From assembly GCA_963920705.1 (NCBI GenBank), contig OY987233.1, positions 2,656,001-2,720,000 of the forward strand: a DNA stretch of 64,000 nucleotides. The letters run 5' to 3'. Of this stretch, positions 50,501 through 57,232 are shown piece after piece; within the stretch, counting starts at the first letter, position 1; the number at the start of each line of letters is the position of its first letter. The notes under the pieces are model-generated. The model saw nothing but the letters and a program-made list of their open reading frames with translations, had not been told where the DNA came from and ran no database searches. Source of the stretch: Odiellus spinosus. Taxonomy: Eukaryota; Arthropoda; Arachnida; Opiliones; Phalangiidae. Position numbers and translations under genes: made by a program.

Positions 50501-53500
50501 AAATTGGAAAATATAAACAAAATATCACCAAATAGGCCAAAATTAAAAAAATTAATTCAACAAAAGTGAATTCTGGTTATTTCATTTGGTTTATTTGGTT
50601 CAGTTCAGACATAATTTTCCAATTTGTACCATTTTTGACCAAATTAAAATATTTTATCTCATTGGATAAGCTTATATCTTTGGTTATTCTATCGAAGCGT
50701 ATTGAAATTAAAAAGTAAAACAGACGTCACGCGAATGTAAAAACAGCCTCAGGAATTTCGTAAATTTTCAATTTGACGTGATTAAATTTGCGAGCTTGGT
50801 GAGAGACCCGAATCGAGTCGGGTTGCGTGTTTACTTTAAAGGTATCAGTGAATTTAGTTATATTATCTTAGTAACTAAAAATTGAGAATACGAATGACGC
50901 TTGTTTATTACTTGTACGACGCGATTGTGTTGCATGTTCCAGTGCAATGAGTAGTATTACCATTTCCTCCAGTTCCTGCTTCACATCCAAAGCAATCTGA
51001 ACAAACAAAGTACAGAAAATTAGAGCTAGAATAACTATATACAGAGCAATTGCTACGTCTGAAGGCCATTAAACAGGGTGCGCAACCAAACGCCGTGTCA
51101 TGATGGAATTCAAAAGGCAATTCAAACTCACCAGTAAGACGAAAAACAGCTTGAAAACCTTTTCCTTTTGGTAGATTTTCATCATTGTTGCAAGTGACCA
51201 TGGTGACATTGACTTCCACGACGTCATTCGCCTCTGATATAAAATACGGAGGCGAACTTCGCTGACTTTCAAAGCGCCTAATACCGTCCACTTTATTGAG
51301 GTACGATGCCACGACGGAGACAACGTTTTCGCAATTAGGGACGGAATTGTAAGCCCCCCAATGTACCACGGCGTAGTCCGTGAATACCAGTTCCATCACT
51401 TGGTGACGAGGGATTTTGAAGTGCCAAGTGTAACGATGAAAAGGGGCCGGGTAATAATCCGGATAATCCTTGCTTTCGAAGGTTAAAGGCGCCGCGAAAG
51501 ATCCCATAAACACGTCTGGAAAATCATTTCAAGTTAGACCTAGCAGGATATAGGGGTAAAGGAGAGTTTGACTGACAGTTTTCCCTTCGTTCTGGTGGTA
51601 CATTTATGCGCAACTAGTTTGGAGCGGGTAGTCAACTCGCTATCTAGTGGTAACAGTTGATAATTCGTGATCATTAGATGCGCGTGAGTATGTCCCTGCC
51701 CCAAACTTGAGATCTAAGAACAAGCAGTCCAACTCTCTTTCACCACTAATCCTCCTAGGTCGGCATTTTTTAGATTAAATACCTTCCATATAAGTATTTT
51801 TTATCCGATTAGAACTCGTGAAATATACCTTTGTGTCCTTCAGCGCGGCACTTGAGTGGTCCTAAGGTATATTGTCCAGCCTCGTGGACATCACCGGTGT
51901 CACCAAATCGAAGTTGTAGGACTGGTAAGCGTGATTTGTCTAGAAGAAGGCCTGAGTCTTCTAGCCATTTGAGTTTCTTAGAGTCGCAATTACACGTGCT
52001 GTTCTTAGGAGTTTCGAAGCAATACGGGTGGCAAGCGCACGCGTTGCTGTCAGTTTCGGCCCCACCCCAATAATATTGTGGTTCCCAATTTCGGCCAACC
52101 CACCTAAAACGTTTTGGTTTTAGTAAGATCGTATAAACCGCGTCCATATTAGGCCTTAGAATCGATTTAAACCGTTTCAAAACGTTTCTCTATAATCGTG
52201 TGAACGGAAAACCGTCTATTCTCGAATCGATTTGATTCGATTTCTCGAAACTGCTTCGGGAACCCGTTTCGTACCGATTCGGTTTCAACAACCGAGAGAT
52301 GAAGCTACGATAAATCTATTTATAAAGATACTGCGTGTACGTGTGACGCTTAAAACGATTCCTGGGGATTCGAATATCGGTTTAATTTTACCGTTTAAAA
52401 TCGATTAGTGTGACCGTAGCTATAATCGAAAACGGAACCGAATATGAATGATTTAGACCCCAAACTAATCTCTTCGCGAATTTAAAATCAAAATTCTGAT
52501 ATTTCTACGAAAACAATTAATTCAATAAAAATATGAATGAAGAGTTTCGCCGAACATAAGCTGCTCCATGACCCCTTTAATGAAAACTATTTATAACCTT
52601 GTGGTATTACTTACCAACTGTAAATACCTGGTGGAAACCACAAGCCAAACATGGAACCTTTGCAAGCCCATTTTATATATTGCTGACAAGAATACGAGCT
52701 ATCGATCAACGTCGTAATTTGAGAGATATTTGCTCCGAGATAAGTGATGTTCCTAATGTAGGAACCGGAAGACTCAAAACCCAAAACTCTCGTAGATTCT
52801 TCAGCATCATGATGTATAACGGTCCAAACCTGAAAAATTAAATAACGCGTAATCTCACAATTTAAATGGAAAATTGTAACTATAAATTGAACAGCTTTTG
52901 AATTTACCACTCTTAGAAATTAATTTAAACACCAAAAACGTGTCAAAACATTGTTTGAAAATTCTGGAATAGGTTTTTTGGCATCCGGTGATTCCGAAAA
53001 TAAATTCGAAAGCTGATCCATTTTTAGCTCCAAGTTCCCCTTTAAATCTTCGGAAAGCTTACGTTATATATATCGGAATCCATTTCGCAAAATACTTCAA
53101 ATGGGGGCAAAGGCCCTTTTTCTCCATCGACATCTATGTTATATCTGCCCGATGTTCTTATATCGTAGTACTTGTGAAGATCGGAGCAACTTCTACGATG
53201 ACGTTGCACTCGGTTTCCTAACAATTATGCAAAAACCAAATTTCAATAAGTAATACCAAAAGTGTATCACTTTATTCCATAAAAGCAAACAACGCCCCGT
53301 AGCTTAATACTATCAGCAAAGGTCCGGGTAAATGGACCGGCAGATTCTGATTCGAGACACTCTAGCGGCCGCAGTCGCCGTGTAAATAGTGAAAGGAGGA
53401 AGCGACACTACGGAAAAATTACGGAGTTGGGGGAAAGACAATGTAGCCAAGCGCGGCCCGCCTAAATTCCGTCCCTCTCTTCCGACTCAAAATATCGAGG

Positions 53501-54416
53501 AAGAGTCCAAACCACTCGAGAAAGACAGGGGTGATGACGTTTTTAGCTAGTTTTAGTGGATTGGCTATGCTGATACGGGGCGTTCTTTACTTTTATGGAA
53601 TAAAGTGATAGACTTTTGGTAATACAAGATTTTATATAAAGTTTAACACTTTTATTAAATAATCATTGAAAACTGCAAAGGTGTCTTATATTTTAAAAAA
53701 TGTGGCTGTCATTATAAGCTACAATTATTTATAACTATTCTTTCTGTTTAAAGGAAACTTAGGTTTAAACTATTTCAAAATATCGTATGCTAATTACACA
53801 TATTTAAATGGACAGGGAAACCTGTTTTCTTGACTAATTCTTAATTTGGTTCCACCTGGTCATTTAAAACAAATCTATAAATATGTTAGTTCGAAATCAC
53901 TATATTTACTACGCAATACTGATTAATACAACTGTTTTAAAGGGAGAATGCAACCTAACAAGTGATTTTGTTTATCGCTTCCTTATCAATTAAATAGACG
54001 TAATCCACAGGTAAAAAGAAATTTCAAACAAATATTAAACTAGAAATAAATTTAAAACTTACCGTCAAAATTGGCTTAGCTGGATTCATAGAGATTCTGA
54101 ATTTCTTCGCATTGAGGGGTCAGCGACCAATGAGCGAAGACCCGTCGTTAAGGCGAGATCTGCATGAGACATCCTGTATAACATTCGATTGGTTGCTGAC
54201 CCATTAATGCGAAGAAATTCTGGAAATCTATGAATCCATCTAAACCTATTTTGATGGTAAGTTTGAAATTGATTTCTAATTTAATATTTCTTTGTCAGAC
54301 ATACAGTGATTAAATATACTTATATTAATTTAAATATTTTTCCTACCTTTCGATAATGCTAAAAATATCACTAAGACGGTGATGAAACACCTCATTCTGG
54401 TGAAATCGCGATGCAT
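21091..54416 (-). CDS. Giant mosaic type-C LGR / GRL101-like GPCR with pseudokinase-like tail, 39 exons
   Basis: Plasma-membrane receptor. Exons in transcript order: 54347-54416, 53063-53217, 52615-52829, 51829-52103, 51132-51515, 50912-50996, 49873-50249, 49486-49712, 47493-47679, 46396-46938, 45340-45615, 44632-44795, 43775-43927, 43552-43714, 42740-43102, 42058-42483, 41224-41448, 40758-40827, 40062-40489, 39817-39930, 39267-39386, 39082-39204, 37962-38230, 37549-37815, 36805-36880, 36591-36743, 36128-36244, 35431-35547, 34876-34981, 33790-33858, 33659-33730, 33017-33091, 31447-31518, 31313-31384, 30604-30900, 27840-28090, 26633-27139, 26229-26506, 21091-21279. All phases match; 8130 nt codes for 2709 residues with no internal stop and a single signal peptide. 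LDLa plus LRR plus seven helices is the known type-C LGR plan (relaxin receptors, snail GRL101); the other ectodomain modules and the tail go far beyond it. Exon edges are my reading of splice signals; small exons could be missing. Confidence 0.88.
21482..21780. mobile_element. MITE with about 40-bp inverted ends
   Basis: AAGGAGGATCAGAGAAGGAG and AGGAAATGTGGGG mirror CCCCACATTTCCT and CTCCTTCTCTGATCCTCCTT. In the last receptor intron. Confidence 0.85.
21790..22190. repeat. Imperfect repeats with TTATCGGACATTT motifs
   Basis: Three or four diverged direct copies of TTATCGGACATTTGTCCAGTGA-like sequence; origin unknown. Confidence 0.5.
22332..22595 (+). repeat. 129-bp tandem duplication
   Basis: The stretch starting GATTATATTAAAATATTT at 22332 is repeated almost perfectly at 22461, ending CGGCGTGTTGCGAT. 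Adjacent to a GC-rich block with a poly(A) run. Confidence 0.85.
22590..22916. mobile_element. GC-rich retroposon-like block ending in poly(A)
   Basis: GC-rich segment out of character with its surroundings, ending in about 28 A residues (22887-22914). On the minus strand it continues into the 129-bp repeat with CTGATGATGGCAGCGGTAAT and GCCGAAACTAG, reminiscent of retroelement 3' ends. No intact protein. It lies in the last intron of the receptor. Confidence 0.4.
22940..24345. other. Intronic stretch without recognisable genes
   Basis: Apart from the TTAGG run, only AT-rich, low-information sequence is seen here within the last receptor intron. Confidence 0.6.
23699..23727 (+). repeat. Interstitial TTAGG repeat
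   Basis: Five and a half TTAGG units. This is the ancestral arthropod telomere repeat, but such short runs also occur as simple repeats. Confidence 0.6.
24346..25852. mobile_element. 1.5-kb nested palindrome in the last receptor intron
   Basis: Outer ends GGTCATTCCATATGCTTTCA and TGAAAGCATATGGAATGACC, with arms of about 500 bases of imperfect complementarity. Inside sits a second palindrome at 24855-25312 bounded by ACAGGGTGTTTC / GAAACACCCTGT. This looks like one palindromic element inserted into another. No transposase. Confidence 0.85.
26633..30900 (-). CDS. Giant receptor, exons 35-37: hinge and seven-transmembrane domain
   Basis: Hinge with FKFCCL and CEDLM, then TM1 [11 protein letters not shown]2 [13 protein letters not shown]3 ending TVDRLLSI (DRL in place of DRY, as in LGRs), TM5, TM6 FLCWFPI and TM7 [10 protein letters not shown] (NPxxY form). 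Cysteines at the TM3 start (ALCKVC) and in loop 2 (GVCLAL) can form the standard disulfide. These traits fit a rhodopsin-class, type-C LGR/GRL101 receptor coupling to G proteins. Intron 35 (28091-30603) carries the hAT-like insertion. Confidence 0.92.
27168..27636. mobile_element. Family A MITE in receptor intron 36
   Basis: Arms and centre complete; starts about 28 bases upstream of the exon 37 acceptor (minus strand sense). Confidence 0.85.
28600..28835 (+). repeat. C-rich 22-bp repeat inside the hAT-like element
   Basis: Units of GCCCCCCAAAAATTTTCCGA plus AA, preceded by a G run; the facing end of the element has a C run (30118-30135). Confidence 0.85.
29055..29513. mobile_element. Family B MITE nested in the hAT-like element
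   Basis: AAAGGGAGAATGCAACCTAA to GGTTGCATCCTCCCTTTAA, with the mirror core GGTCTAGCGACCAATG. Confidence 0.85.
30929..31301. mobile_element. Family C MITE filling receptor intron 34
   Basis: CATAAAAGCAAACAACGCCC to GAATAAAGTGATAGACTTTT. It occupies about 373 of the 412 bases of the intron and ends within six bases of the exon 34 donor. Confidence 0.85.
31313..34981 (-). CDS. Giant receptor, exons 29-34: LRR N-cap and five leucine-rich repeats
   Basis: Exon 29 is the cysteine-rich N-cap ([18 protein letters not shown]) and shifts the phase from 1 to 2. Five single-repeat exons follow, of 69, 72, 75, 72 and 72 nt, all phase 2-2, as is usual for LGR genes: [76 protein letters not shown]. Five repeats is few for an LGR; a degenerate sixth could be missed in the introns. 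Confidence 0.83.
31570..32392. repeat. Imperfect inverted-repeat region in receptor intron 32
   Basis: TTCTTAAGACGGTATGTAGGTAG faces CTACCTACAAACCCTTAAGA-like sequence. The arms carry many AGCG/CGCT variants; a TTAGG run lies at 31955-31975. Probably an old long palindromic element. Confidence 0.55.
32518..32776. mobile_element. Family D MITE in receptor intron 32
   Basis: GCCGCGTTCATACTAGGCC to GAAATGCTAGTGTCAACGTAG, with a small internal deletion. Confidence 0.85.
32810..32992. mobile_element. Family E MITE in receptor intron 32
   Basis: GCCGCGTTCACACTACAGAC to AGTGTCAAGTGTGAACGTAG; 24 bases from the exon 32 donor. Confidence 0.8.
33268..33609. mobile_element. Family A MITE, right arm truncated
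   Basis: Left arm and centre (GCATCAAACGCCGGCCTATG) intact; the right arm stops at ATTTTACCA about 45 bases before the exon 31 donor. Confidence 0.8.
33948..34288. mobile_element. Family G MITE
   Basis: Ends CAGAAGCCGATGAAACCCTC and GAGGGTTTCATCGGCTTCTG, flanked by TTATAAT on both sides. About 340 bp. Receptor intron 29. Confidence 0.85.
34286..34357 (+). repeat. AT-rich 5-bp microsatellite (ATAAT)n
   Basis: Runs of ATAAT/ATATA in receptor intron 29, directly next to the end of a family G element. Confidence 0.8.
34380..34830 (+). repeat. 30-bp minisatellite in receptor intron 29
   Basis: About twelve near-identical units of AATTTGAAAATTGGGCCCAA plus AAGGTCAGGG. The 30-bp unit is in frame with itself, so it gives long spurious frames on both strands. 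Confidence 0.93.
35130..35275 (+). repeat. GC-rich 15-bp array
   Basis: About nine units of GCCCCCGCGGACATT in receptor intron 28, starkly GC-rich against an AT-rich background. Confidence 0.88.
35431..36743 (-). CDS. Giant receptor, exons 26-28: LDLa repeats next to the LRR block
   Basis: Exon 26 is a divergent cysteine-rich LDLa-like unit ([19 protein letters not shown]). Exon 27 is a good LDLa ([31 protein letters not shown]). Exon 28 is another ([31 protein letters not shown]). All are phase 1-1. In relaxin-type receptors the LDLa unit nearest the LRRs is needed for signalling; whether that holds here is unknown. Confidence 0.82.
35716..36012. mobile_element. Family D MITE in receptor intron 27
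   Basis: CTGCGTTCATACTAAGCC to GCTAGTGTGACCCTAGCTTT, about 300 bp. Confidence 0.85.
36805..38230 (-). CDS. Giant receptor, exons 23-25: fibrinogen-like module 2
   Basis: Residues about 1715-1918. Diverged copy of the first module: [62 protein letters not shown], and the YHTIGPLEC end. Exon boundaries differ from copy 1 only in the short third exon. The donor of exon 24 (37543-37548) lies at the very end of a family B remnant. Confidence 0.82.
36956..37303. mobile_element. Family G MITE, opposite orientation
   Basis: Same CAGAAGCCGATGAAACCC ends, with CTATAA/CTATAG flanks. Receptor intron 24. Confidence 0.85.
37470..37552. mobile_element. Family B remnant abutting the exon 24 donor
   Basis: GATAAGGAATCGATAAAAAAATCACTCG...CTCTCTTTA is the right end of family B; its last bases coincide with the donor of receptor exon 24. 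Confidence 0.65.
37849..37897. mobile_element. Family B end remnant in receptor intron 23
   Basis: AAGGAATCGATGAAAAATCA...GGTTGCATTCTCCCTTTAA only. Confidence 0.65.
38333..38741. mobile_element. Family B MITE in receptor intron 22
   Basis: TTTTTATCGATTCGTTATCG to CTGCATTCTCCCTTTAAAT with mirror core GAAGTGTCAGCGACTTAT. The following 38742-39081 shows nothing recognisable. Confidence 0.8.
39082..39930 (-). CDS. Giant receptor, exons 20-22: three LDLa repeats
   Basis: One LDLa repeat per exon, all phase 1-1 and 114-123 nt. Exon 20: [24 protein letters not shown]. Exon 21: [24 protein letters not shown]. Exon 22: [18 protein letters not shown], with an aberrant end lacking SDE. The acidic SDE motif binds calcium in this family. 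Symmetric phases make these exons easy to duplicate or skip. Confidence 0.88.
40001..40042. mobile_element. Family C end fragment in receptor intron 19
   Basis: GCGTTGTTTACTTTTATGGA plus ATAAAGTGATAGACTTTTG, 14 bases from the exon 19 donor. Confidence 0.75.
40062..41448 (-). CDS. Giant receptor, exons 17-19: C-type lectin domain and first LDLa repeat
   Basis: Exon 17 opens a C-type lectin fold ([39 protein letters not shown]). Exon 18 carries [14 protein letters not shown], and exon 19 completes it with [10 protein letters not shown] and QWHDIPC. The exon 18-19 junction only works with the acceptor at 40490-40492, which restores [17 protein letters not shown] better-looking AG upstream is out of phase. 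The usual calcium motif is altered (QPD in place of EPN or QPD contexts; binding unproven). The end of exon 19 is an LDLa repeat ([16 protein letters not shown]). Confidence 0.82.
40857..41216. mobile_element. Family C MITE filling receptor intron 17
   Basis: TCAAAAGTTTATAATTTTATTCC to GATAGACTTTTG; about 360 of the 396 intron bases, ending next to the exon 17 donor. Confidence 0.85.
41473..41769. mobile_element. Family D MITE in receptor intron 16
   Basis: GCCGCGTTCGTACTAGGCC to GTGTGACCGTAGCTTAA, starting about 22 bases upstream of the exon 17 acceptor in transcript sense. Confidence 0.85.
42058..43102 (-). CDS. Giant receptor, exons 15-16: third and fourth CUB domains
   Basis: Exon 15 (residues about 1092-1212): [30 protein letters not shown], with a terminal RGFFATYQF strand. 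Exon 16 (about 1213-1354): [37 protein letters not shown]. An in-frame TGA follows exon 16 closely. A GTGAAT donor just before it joins in phase 1 to the C-type lectin exon, so the stop is intronic. The exon 15 donor abuts a family C element. Confidence 0.85.
42560..42733. mobile_element. Half family C MITE abutting the exon 15 donor
   Basis: ATATCGAGGAAGAGTCAAAA to AAAGTGATAGACTTTTG; the last base directly precedes the donor hexamer at 42734-42739. Left half missing. Confidence 0.8.
43216..43460. repeat. AT-rich palindromic region in receptor intron 14
   Basis: AATTTGACCAAATAAACG mirrors a TTTGGTCAAATTTTG stretch. Related to 50412-50715. Confidence 0.5.
43552..44795 (-). CDS. Giant receptor, exons 12-14: F5/8 type C (discoidin) domain
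   Basis: Residues about 932-1091. Canonical features: [18 protein letters not shown] entry, [31 protein letters not shown], and the closing [11 protein letters not shown]...CLRAEILGC. This fold binds lipids, glycans or collagen in other proteins. The exon 12 acceptor (CACGAAG) is weak but is the only one in phase. Confidence 0.85.
44015..44415. mobile_element. Family F MITE in receptor intron 12
   Basis: TATTCCGATATATGATGTAG to the GATCTTCCCGAAAATTCTAC end; uninterrupted. Confidence 0.8.
44931..45290. mobile_element. Family B MITE in receptor intron 11
   Basis: AGTAATCCACTAGTAAAAAT to GTTGCATTCTCACTTTAAA with core GATGGTTAAGCGACCAGTG and mirror. Confidence 0.8.
45340..49712 (-). CDS. Giant receptor, exons 8-11: fucolectin-type domain interrupted by an ApeC domain
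   Basis: Exon 8 (residues about 521-596) is the first half of a fucolectin (FTP/F5-8C-like) fold: [33 protein letters not shown]. Exon 11 (about 840-931) is the second half: [26 protein letters not shown] and the LCEVKVFGE end. Between them exons 9-10 (about 597-839) carry an apextrin C-terminal (ApeC) domain: [56 protein letters not shown], with eight cysteines in all. ApeC is known from apextrins and peptidoglycan-binding proteins of amphioxus. Exon 9 uses a weak donor (GTTGGA), but the join restores a typical ApeC sequence (LKGGLVH). Confidence 0.8.
45630..45931. mobile_element. Family D MITE, reverse, in receptor intron 10
   Basis: TTAAGCTACGGTCACACTAG to GGCCTAGTATGAACGAGG, 12 bases from the exon 11 acceptor. 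Confidence 0.85.
46015..46372. mobile_element. Family B MITE in receptor intron 10
   Basis: TTAACCAATGTCTTTAAATCGAT-type left end to GTTGCATTCCCCCTTTAAG; short version of the core (TAGCGACCAATGATATTG). Confidence 0.8.
46996..47432. mobile_element. Family B MITE in receptor intron 9
   Basis: AAAGAGAGAATGCAACCTAA to CTTGCATTCTTCCTTTAAG; mirrored AGCGACCAATGACATTGA. Confidence 0.85.
47735..48115. mobile_element. Family F MITE in receptor intron 8
   Basis: CCGATATATGACGTAGTTTA to GATCTCTCGGAAAATGCTAC. Confidence 0.8.
48145..48468. mobile_element. Family G MITE in receptor intron 8
   Basis: TCAGAAGCCGATGAAACCCT to GGAGGGTTTCATCTACTTCTG, slightly deleted near the right end. Confidence 0.85.
48770..49291 (+). 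pseudogene. Decayed protein-coding remnant opposite receptor intron 8, perhaps THAP-like
   Basis: Two open pieces in different frames (48779-48982 and 48989-49291) in a stretch less AT-rich than the rest of the intron. The segment [13 protein letters not shown] followed by SLFPLPKK recalls the N-terminal part of a THAP zinc-binding domain, but the first cysteine and the later C-H pair are not found and there is no good start. Possibly a remnant of a DNA transposon. Weak call. Confidence 0.2.
49873..51515 (-). CDS. Giant receptor, exons 5-7: two CUB domains
   Basis: Exon 5 (residues about 240-366) has the CUB pattern [19 protein letters not shown] followed by a hydrophobic MELVFTDY strand and a [10 protein letters not shown] end strand. 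Exon 6 is a short cysteine-rich linker that leads into the second CUB, carried mainly by exon 7 ([36 protein letters not shown]; up to residue about 520). CUB domains are extracellular beta-sandwiches for protein or glycan contact. Exon 6 ends at a GTAATA donor. Confidence 0.8.
50412..50715. mobile_element. Palindromic element in receptor intron 6
   Basis: TCATTTCAATACGCTCCCGT and AATAACCAAAG mirror CTTTGGTTATTCTATCGAAG and CGTATTGAAAT. Confidence 0.7.
51829..54416 (-). CDS. Giant receptor, exons 1-4: signal peptide and fibrinogen-like module 1
   Basis: Residues 1-23 are a signal peptide ([11 protein letters not shown] core); the second Met at residue 8 is an alternative start. Residues 24-239 form a fibrinogen-like module of the type found in contactin-associated proteins/neurexin IV. 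It begins with a SCSDL...RTSGRYNID entry, then VIHHDAEE, a WWVGRNW...YYWGGA block, the paired-cysteine CACHPYC and CNCDSKK block, and LRFGDTG...YTLGPLKC. Such modules in CASPR-like proteins are extracellular adhesion units. A related second copy lies in exons 23-25. Intron 1 (53218-54346) holds family C and B elements. Confidence 0.85.
52136..52421. mobile_element. Family D MITE in receptor intron 3
   Basis: ACCGCGTCCATATTAGGCC to TAGTGTGACCGTAGCTATA, about 30 bases from the exon 4 acceptor. Confidence 0.85.
52888..53046. mobile_element. Solo arm of family A in receptor intron 2
   Basis: GAAATTAATTTAAACACCAA...GATTCCGAAAATAAATTCGA...AGCTCCAAGTTCCCCTTTAA; only the right arm, ending 11 bases before the exon 2 donor. 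Confidence 0.75.
53262..53617. mobile_element. Family C MITE in receptor intron 1
   Basis: CAAAAGTGTATCACTTTATTCC to GTGATAGACTTTTGG; near complete. Confidence 0.85.
53938..54291. mobile_element. Family B MITE in receptor intron 1, right end missing
   Basis: AAAGGGAGAATGCAACCTAA start and mirrored core GGGGTCAGCGACCAATGAG; stops within 50 bases of the exon 1 donor. Confidence 0.8.
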
Positions 54417-54911
54417 TGCTTTATAAAATCAAGTTACATTAAAGAAAATTTCCATTAAACTAAATTATTGAAATGCATAATGATTTTACATATCCAAACA
54501 AAGTTCCGTTTTGTAACCAAAAATGGAACTTTTCCAGGCTTAATAACGCGATGAAGTGTTCAAAAGGTCCACAGGGGTTAACTATACTGATATCTATTTA
54601 TCCGAATGTCGTTCAGACTATCGTTTGCATTTTATTTTCGAAAAGCTGTTCAACTATGTACTTATCTAAGCATCGATAACCGAGCTGTAATCAGAAGAAA
54701 TGAACGCGTTTTACCGAACTCACTTTTGTTTTGATTGATAATAAGAAAGGAGCTTCTAAGAATATTGAACTACATTTGACTCAAGCGATTGATAAAGAAA
54801 AAATTTGTCTCTCGGCTCTCGAGTGATACAATTACATGTGACAACAGTACTGTGTATCGACATTTCATCTATAAAAATTATGAAACAATTATTATATCAC
54901 CAAATGGATAT

Positions 54912-55361
54912 CGCTATATTTCATAAAAGTAAACCACGCCCCGTATCTTAATACTATTTGTTAAGGTCCAGTTTTACGCCATAGTCCATCACTTTAAAAT
55001 AGCCGAGAAAGTCATCACCCCTGTCTGGCTCGAATGATTTGGACTCTTCAGCTCGATATTTGAAGTCGGGAGAGAAAGACGAAATTTAGGCGGGCCGCCC
55101 TTGGCTATATTGTCTTACCTCCCAACTCCGGAATTTCTCCGCAGAGTGTCGCTTCATCCGTTCTCTATTTACACGTGGCGACTGCGGCCGCTAGAGTGAC
55201 TCGAATCAGAATCCGCCGGTACATTTACCCGGACCTTTGCTGATAGTATTAAACTACGGGGTGTTGTTTACTTTAATAGAATAAAGTGATAGACTTATTC
55301 TAAACGATAAGGAATCGATAAAAAATAATCACATGTTGTTAGGTTGGATTCTCCCTTTAAG
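54912..55361. mobile_element. Family C MITE joined to a family B end
   Basis: Family C at 54912-55292 (TTTCATAAAAGTAAACCACG to GTGATAGACTTATT), followed directly by the last 65 bases of family B (AAACGATAAGGAATCGATAA). Family C probably inserted into B. It lies upstream of the receptor start. Confidence 0.8.
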
Positions 55362-55834
55362 TAATGTCACAAACGCAATTCAAAGCAACCGCTCTGTATA
55401 AGTTATTGTTTTCTTTAATAATAAACTATTACCCTTATTAAGTTTAACTGGAAAGGAAAATATTTTACCAAAGAGAAGTGTCGTCTTCATTAAAATCATT
55501 TTAAAGTAACGGGTTTAATCAGAAGAAGCGTAGGAGGAATTGATTTAGAATACGTCAAGAATAATATTGTCAATATTCATTCACGAGTGACGTAACACCT
55601 CATAATCTTGCCAATATTAAAACTTTCAATAACACCCTATAAAACAGAAATATCACTAAATTAAAAGCCAAGTTGGGCTTCCCAACTAGAAGAGAAGGCT
55701 ATTTATTCATATTGGAAATCGGACCAATTCAAAAATAATTCTGAAAATAAATAAAAGAAAATATTTATTTTGAAGGGCACAGTTATTTGTGAAAGGTTGA
55801 ATTGAACTGGTTTTAAATTTTGTAAAAAAGTATA

Positions 55835-56755
55835 TGTCTGTCCATTCCAAGATGTAAAAAAGTATATATCTGTCCATTCCAAGATGTAAAAAGTATATAT
55901 CTGTTCATTCCAAGATGTAATTTAATATCTGCACATTCTGAGGTGCAATTAAAAATTGTATCTGTCTATTCCAATATGTAATTTAATCTGTCCATTGATA
56001 ATTGTAATTAATAGTTATATTTGTCCCTTCCTAAATGAAATTAAAAATTATATCTGTCCATTCCAAGTTTAGAGCTCGAAATCGGAGATCCATTATCTTC
56101 TGTTATTCGTATATTTTCAGATATTTTATTTTCTGATAATATTGTTTGTTACTAAAAAATGAAATTTGAATATTCGTATAATTTGTTAAACGTATAAAGG
56201 CTAACCGAAGATAAGCGTTTGGCGCTTTATCTACGAACAAATTACTCGTTTTCAAACGTATAACGATGGATAAGAAAATACGCGTTTCCAGAATTAGTCT
56301 GAAATATAAGAAACAATATTTCAAATTGACTTTTAATTCGAAGAATATAAATAAAACAACGAAACTAAGATTTTAAATCATCTTTTTATTTATTATTTTT
56401 CACGAAAATAAATTTTGAATTTTTTTATCCTAACGTATAACTCGAATAATATTCTAAGATAAGTTGCCATTTTAGGTGAAAACGGATATGAATTATGTTT
56501 TTTACTTTATCTTCGAATAAGTTAAGTGGAATTAAAAATAGTATATTTTTAATCAAACAGATAATATACATCAGAATTTAATAGATTTTATCCAATTAAT
56601 AAAAATTATACGAATTTCGAGCTCTATCCAAGTTGTAATTAATATCTGCACATTCCAAGTTGTAATTAATATCTGCACATTCCAAGTTGTGATTAATATC
56701 TGCACATTCCAAGTTGTAATTAATATCTGTCCATTCTGAGTTGTAATAACTGTCA
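55835..56755 (+). repeat. 28-bp-unit minisatellite upstream of TIL copy 1, split by an insertion
   Basis: Degenerate units of ATCTGTCCATTCCAAGATGT type at 55835-56069 and 56627-56755; the middle is a separate palindromic element (56070-56626). Confidence 0.7.
56070..56626. mobile_element. Palindrome-ended element inserted in the minisatellite
   Basis: Starts AGAGCTCGAAAT and ends ATTTCGAGCTCT, splitting the 28-bp array. AT-rich inside, without a credible gene. Likely a non-autonomous DNA transposon. Confidence 0.6.
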
Positions 56756-56932
56756 CAAATATAATCCCATTCTAGTTGAGCAGCGCTTAATTAATAAATG
56801 TATAAATTAAACATTTAACTCGTAATTTAATTAATTTGGCTATAATAATCTCGAGATAACAAATTTTAATTATATCCGACTTTGTTAACGTCCGTTAGAA
56901 ATCGACACAATTACTCGGCTGAAACTAAAATA

Positions 56933-57113
56933 AGCTGCGTTCACACTACAAACCCGAAACCGTTTTGAACCGTTTTGGAAGGTCAAATTATAAAATTTTG
57001 AGGTCACCCGTCTAGACCTTTGATCAAGGAACAAAATTATTCTCTTAAAAAATATATTTAAACATCCGAAACGGTTTGAAAACGGTTCGAAAGTGTCAAG
57101 TGTGAACGTAGCT
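56933..57113. mobile_element. Family E MITE upstream of TIL copy 1
   Basis: GCTGCGTTCACACTACAAAC to GTGAACGTAGCTAA. Degraded kin lie after each TIL gene (58046-58157, 61363-61425, 63524-63645). Confidence 0.8.
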
Positions 57114-57168
57114 AAAGATTATCTAAGTAGGCATCTAGTTGAGGGCTTTCTCACGTAAATTACGTAGT

Positions 57169-57178
57169 TATTTAAAAG
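57169..57178 (+). promoter_or_regulatory. TATA-like box of TIL copy 1
   Basis: TATTTAAAAG, 55 bases before the start codon; the same box stands at the same distance before copies 2 and 3, inside a conserved upstream stretch. Confidence 0.5.
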
Positions 57179-57232
57179 CCTATATCATTTCAAAGTTTTC
57201 TGTATTCACGTACTTGATGCTAATTGATTAAG

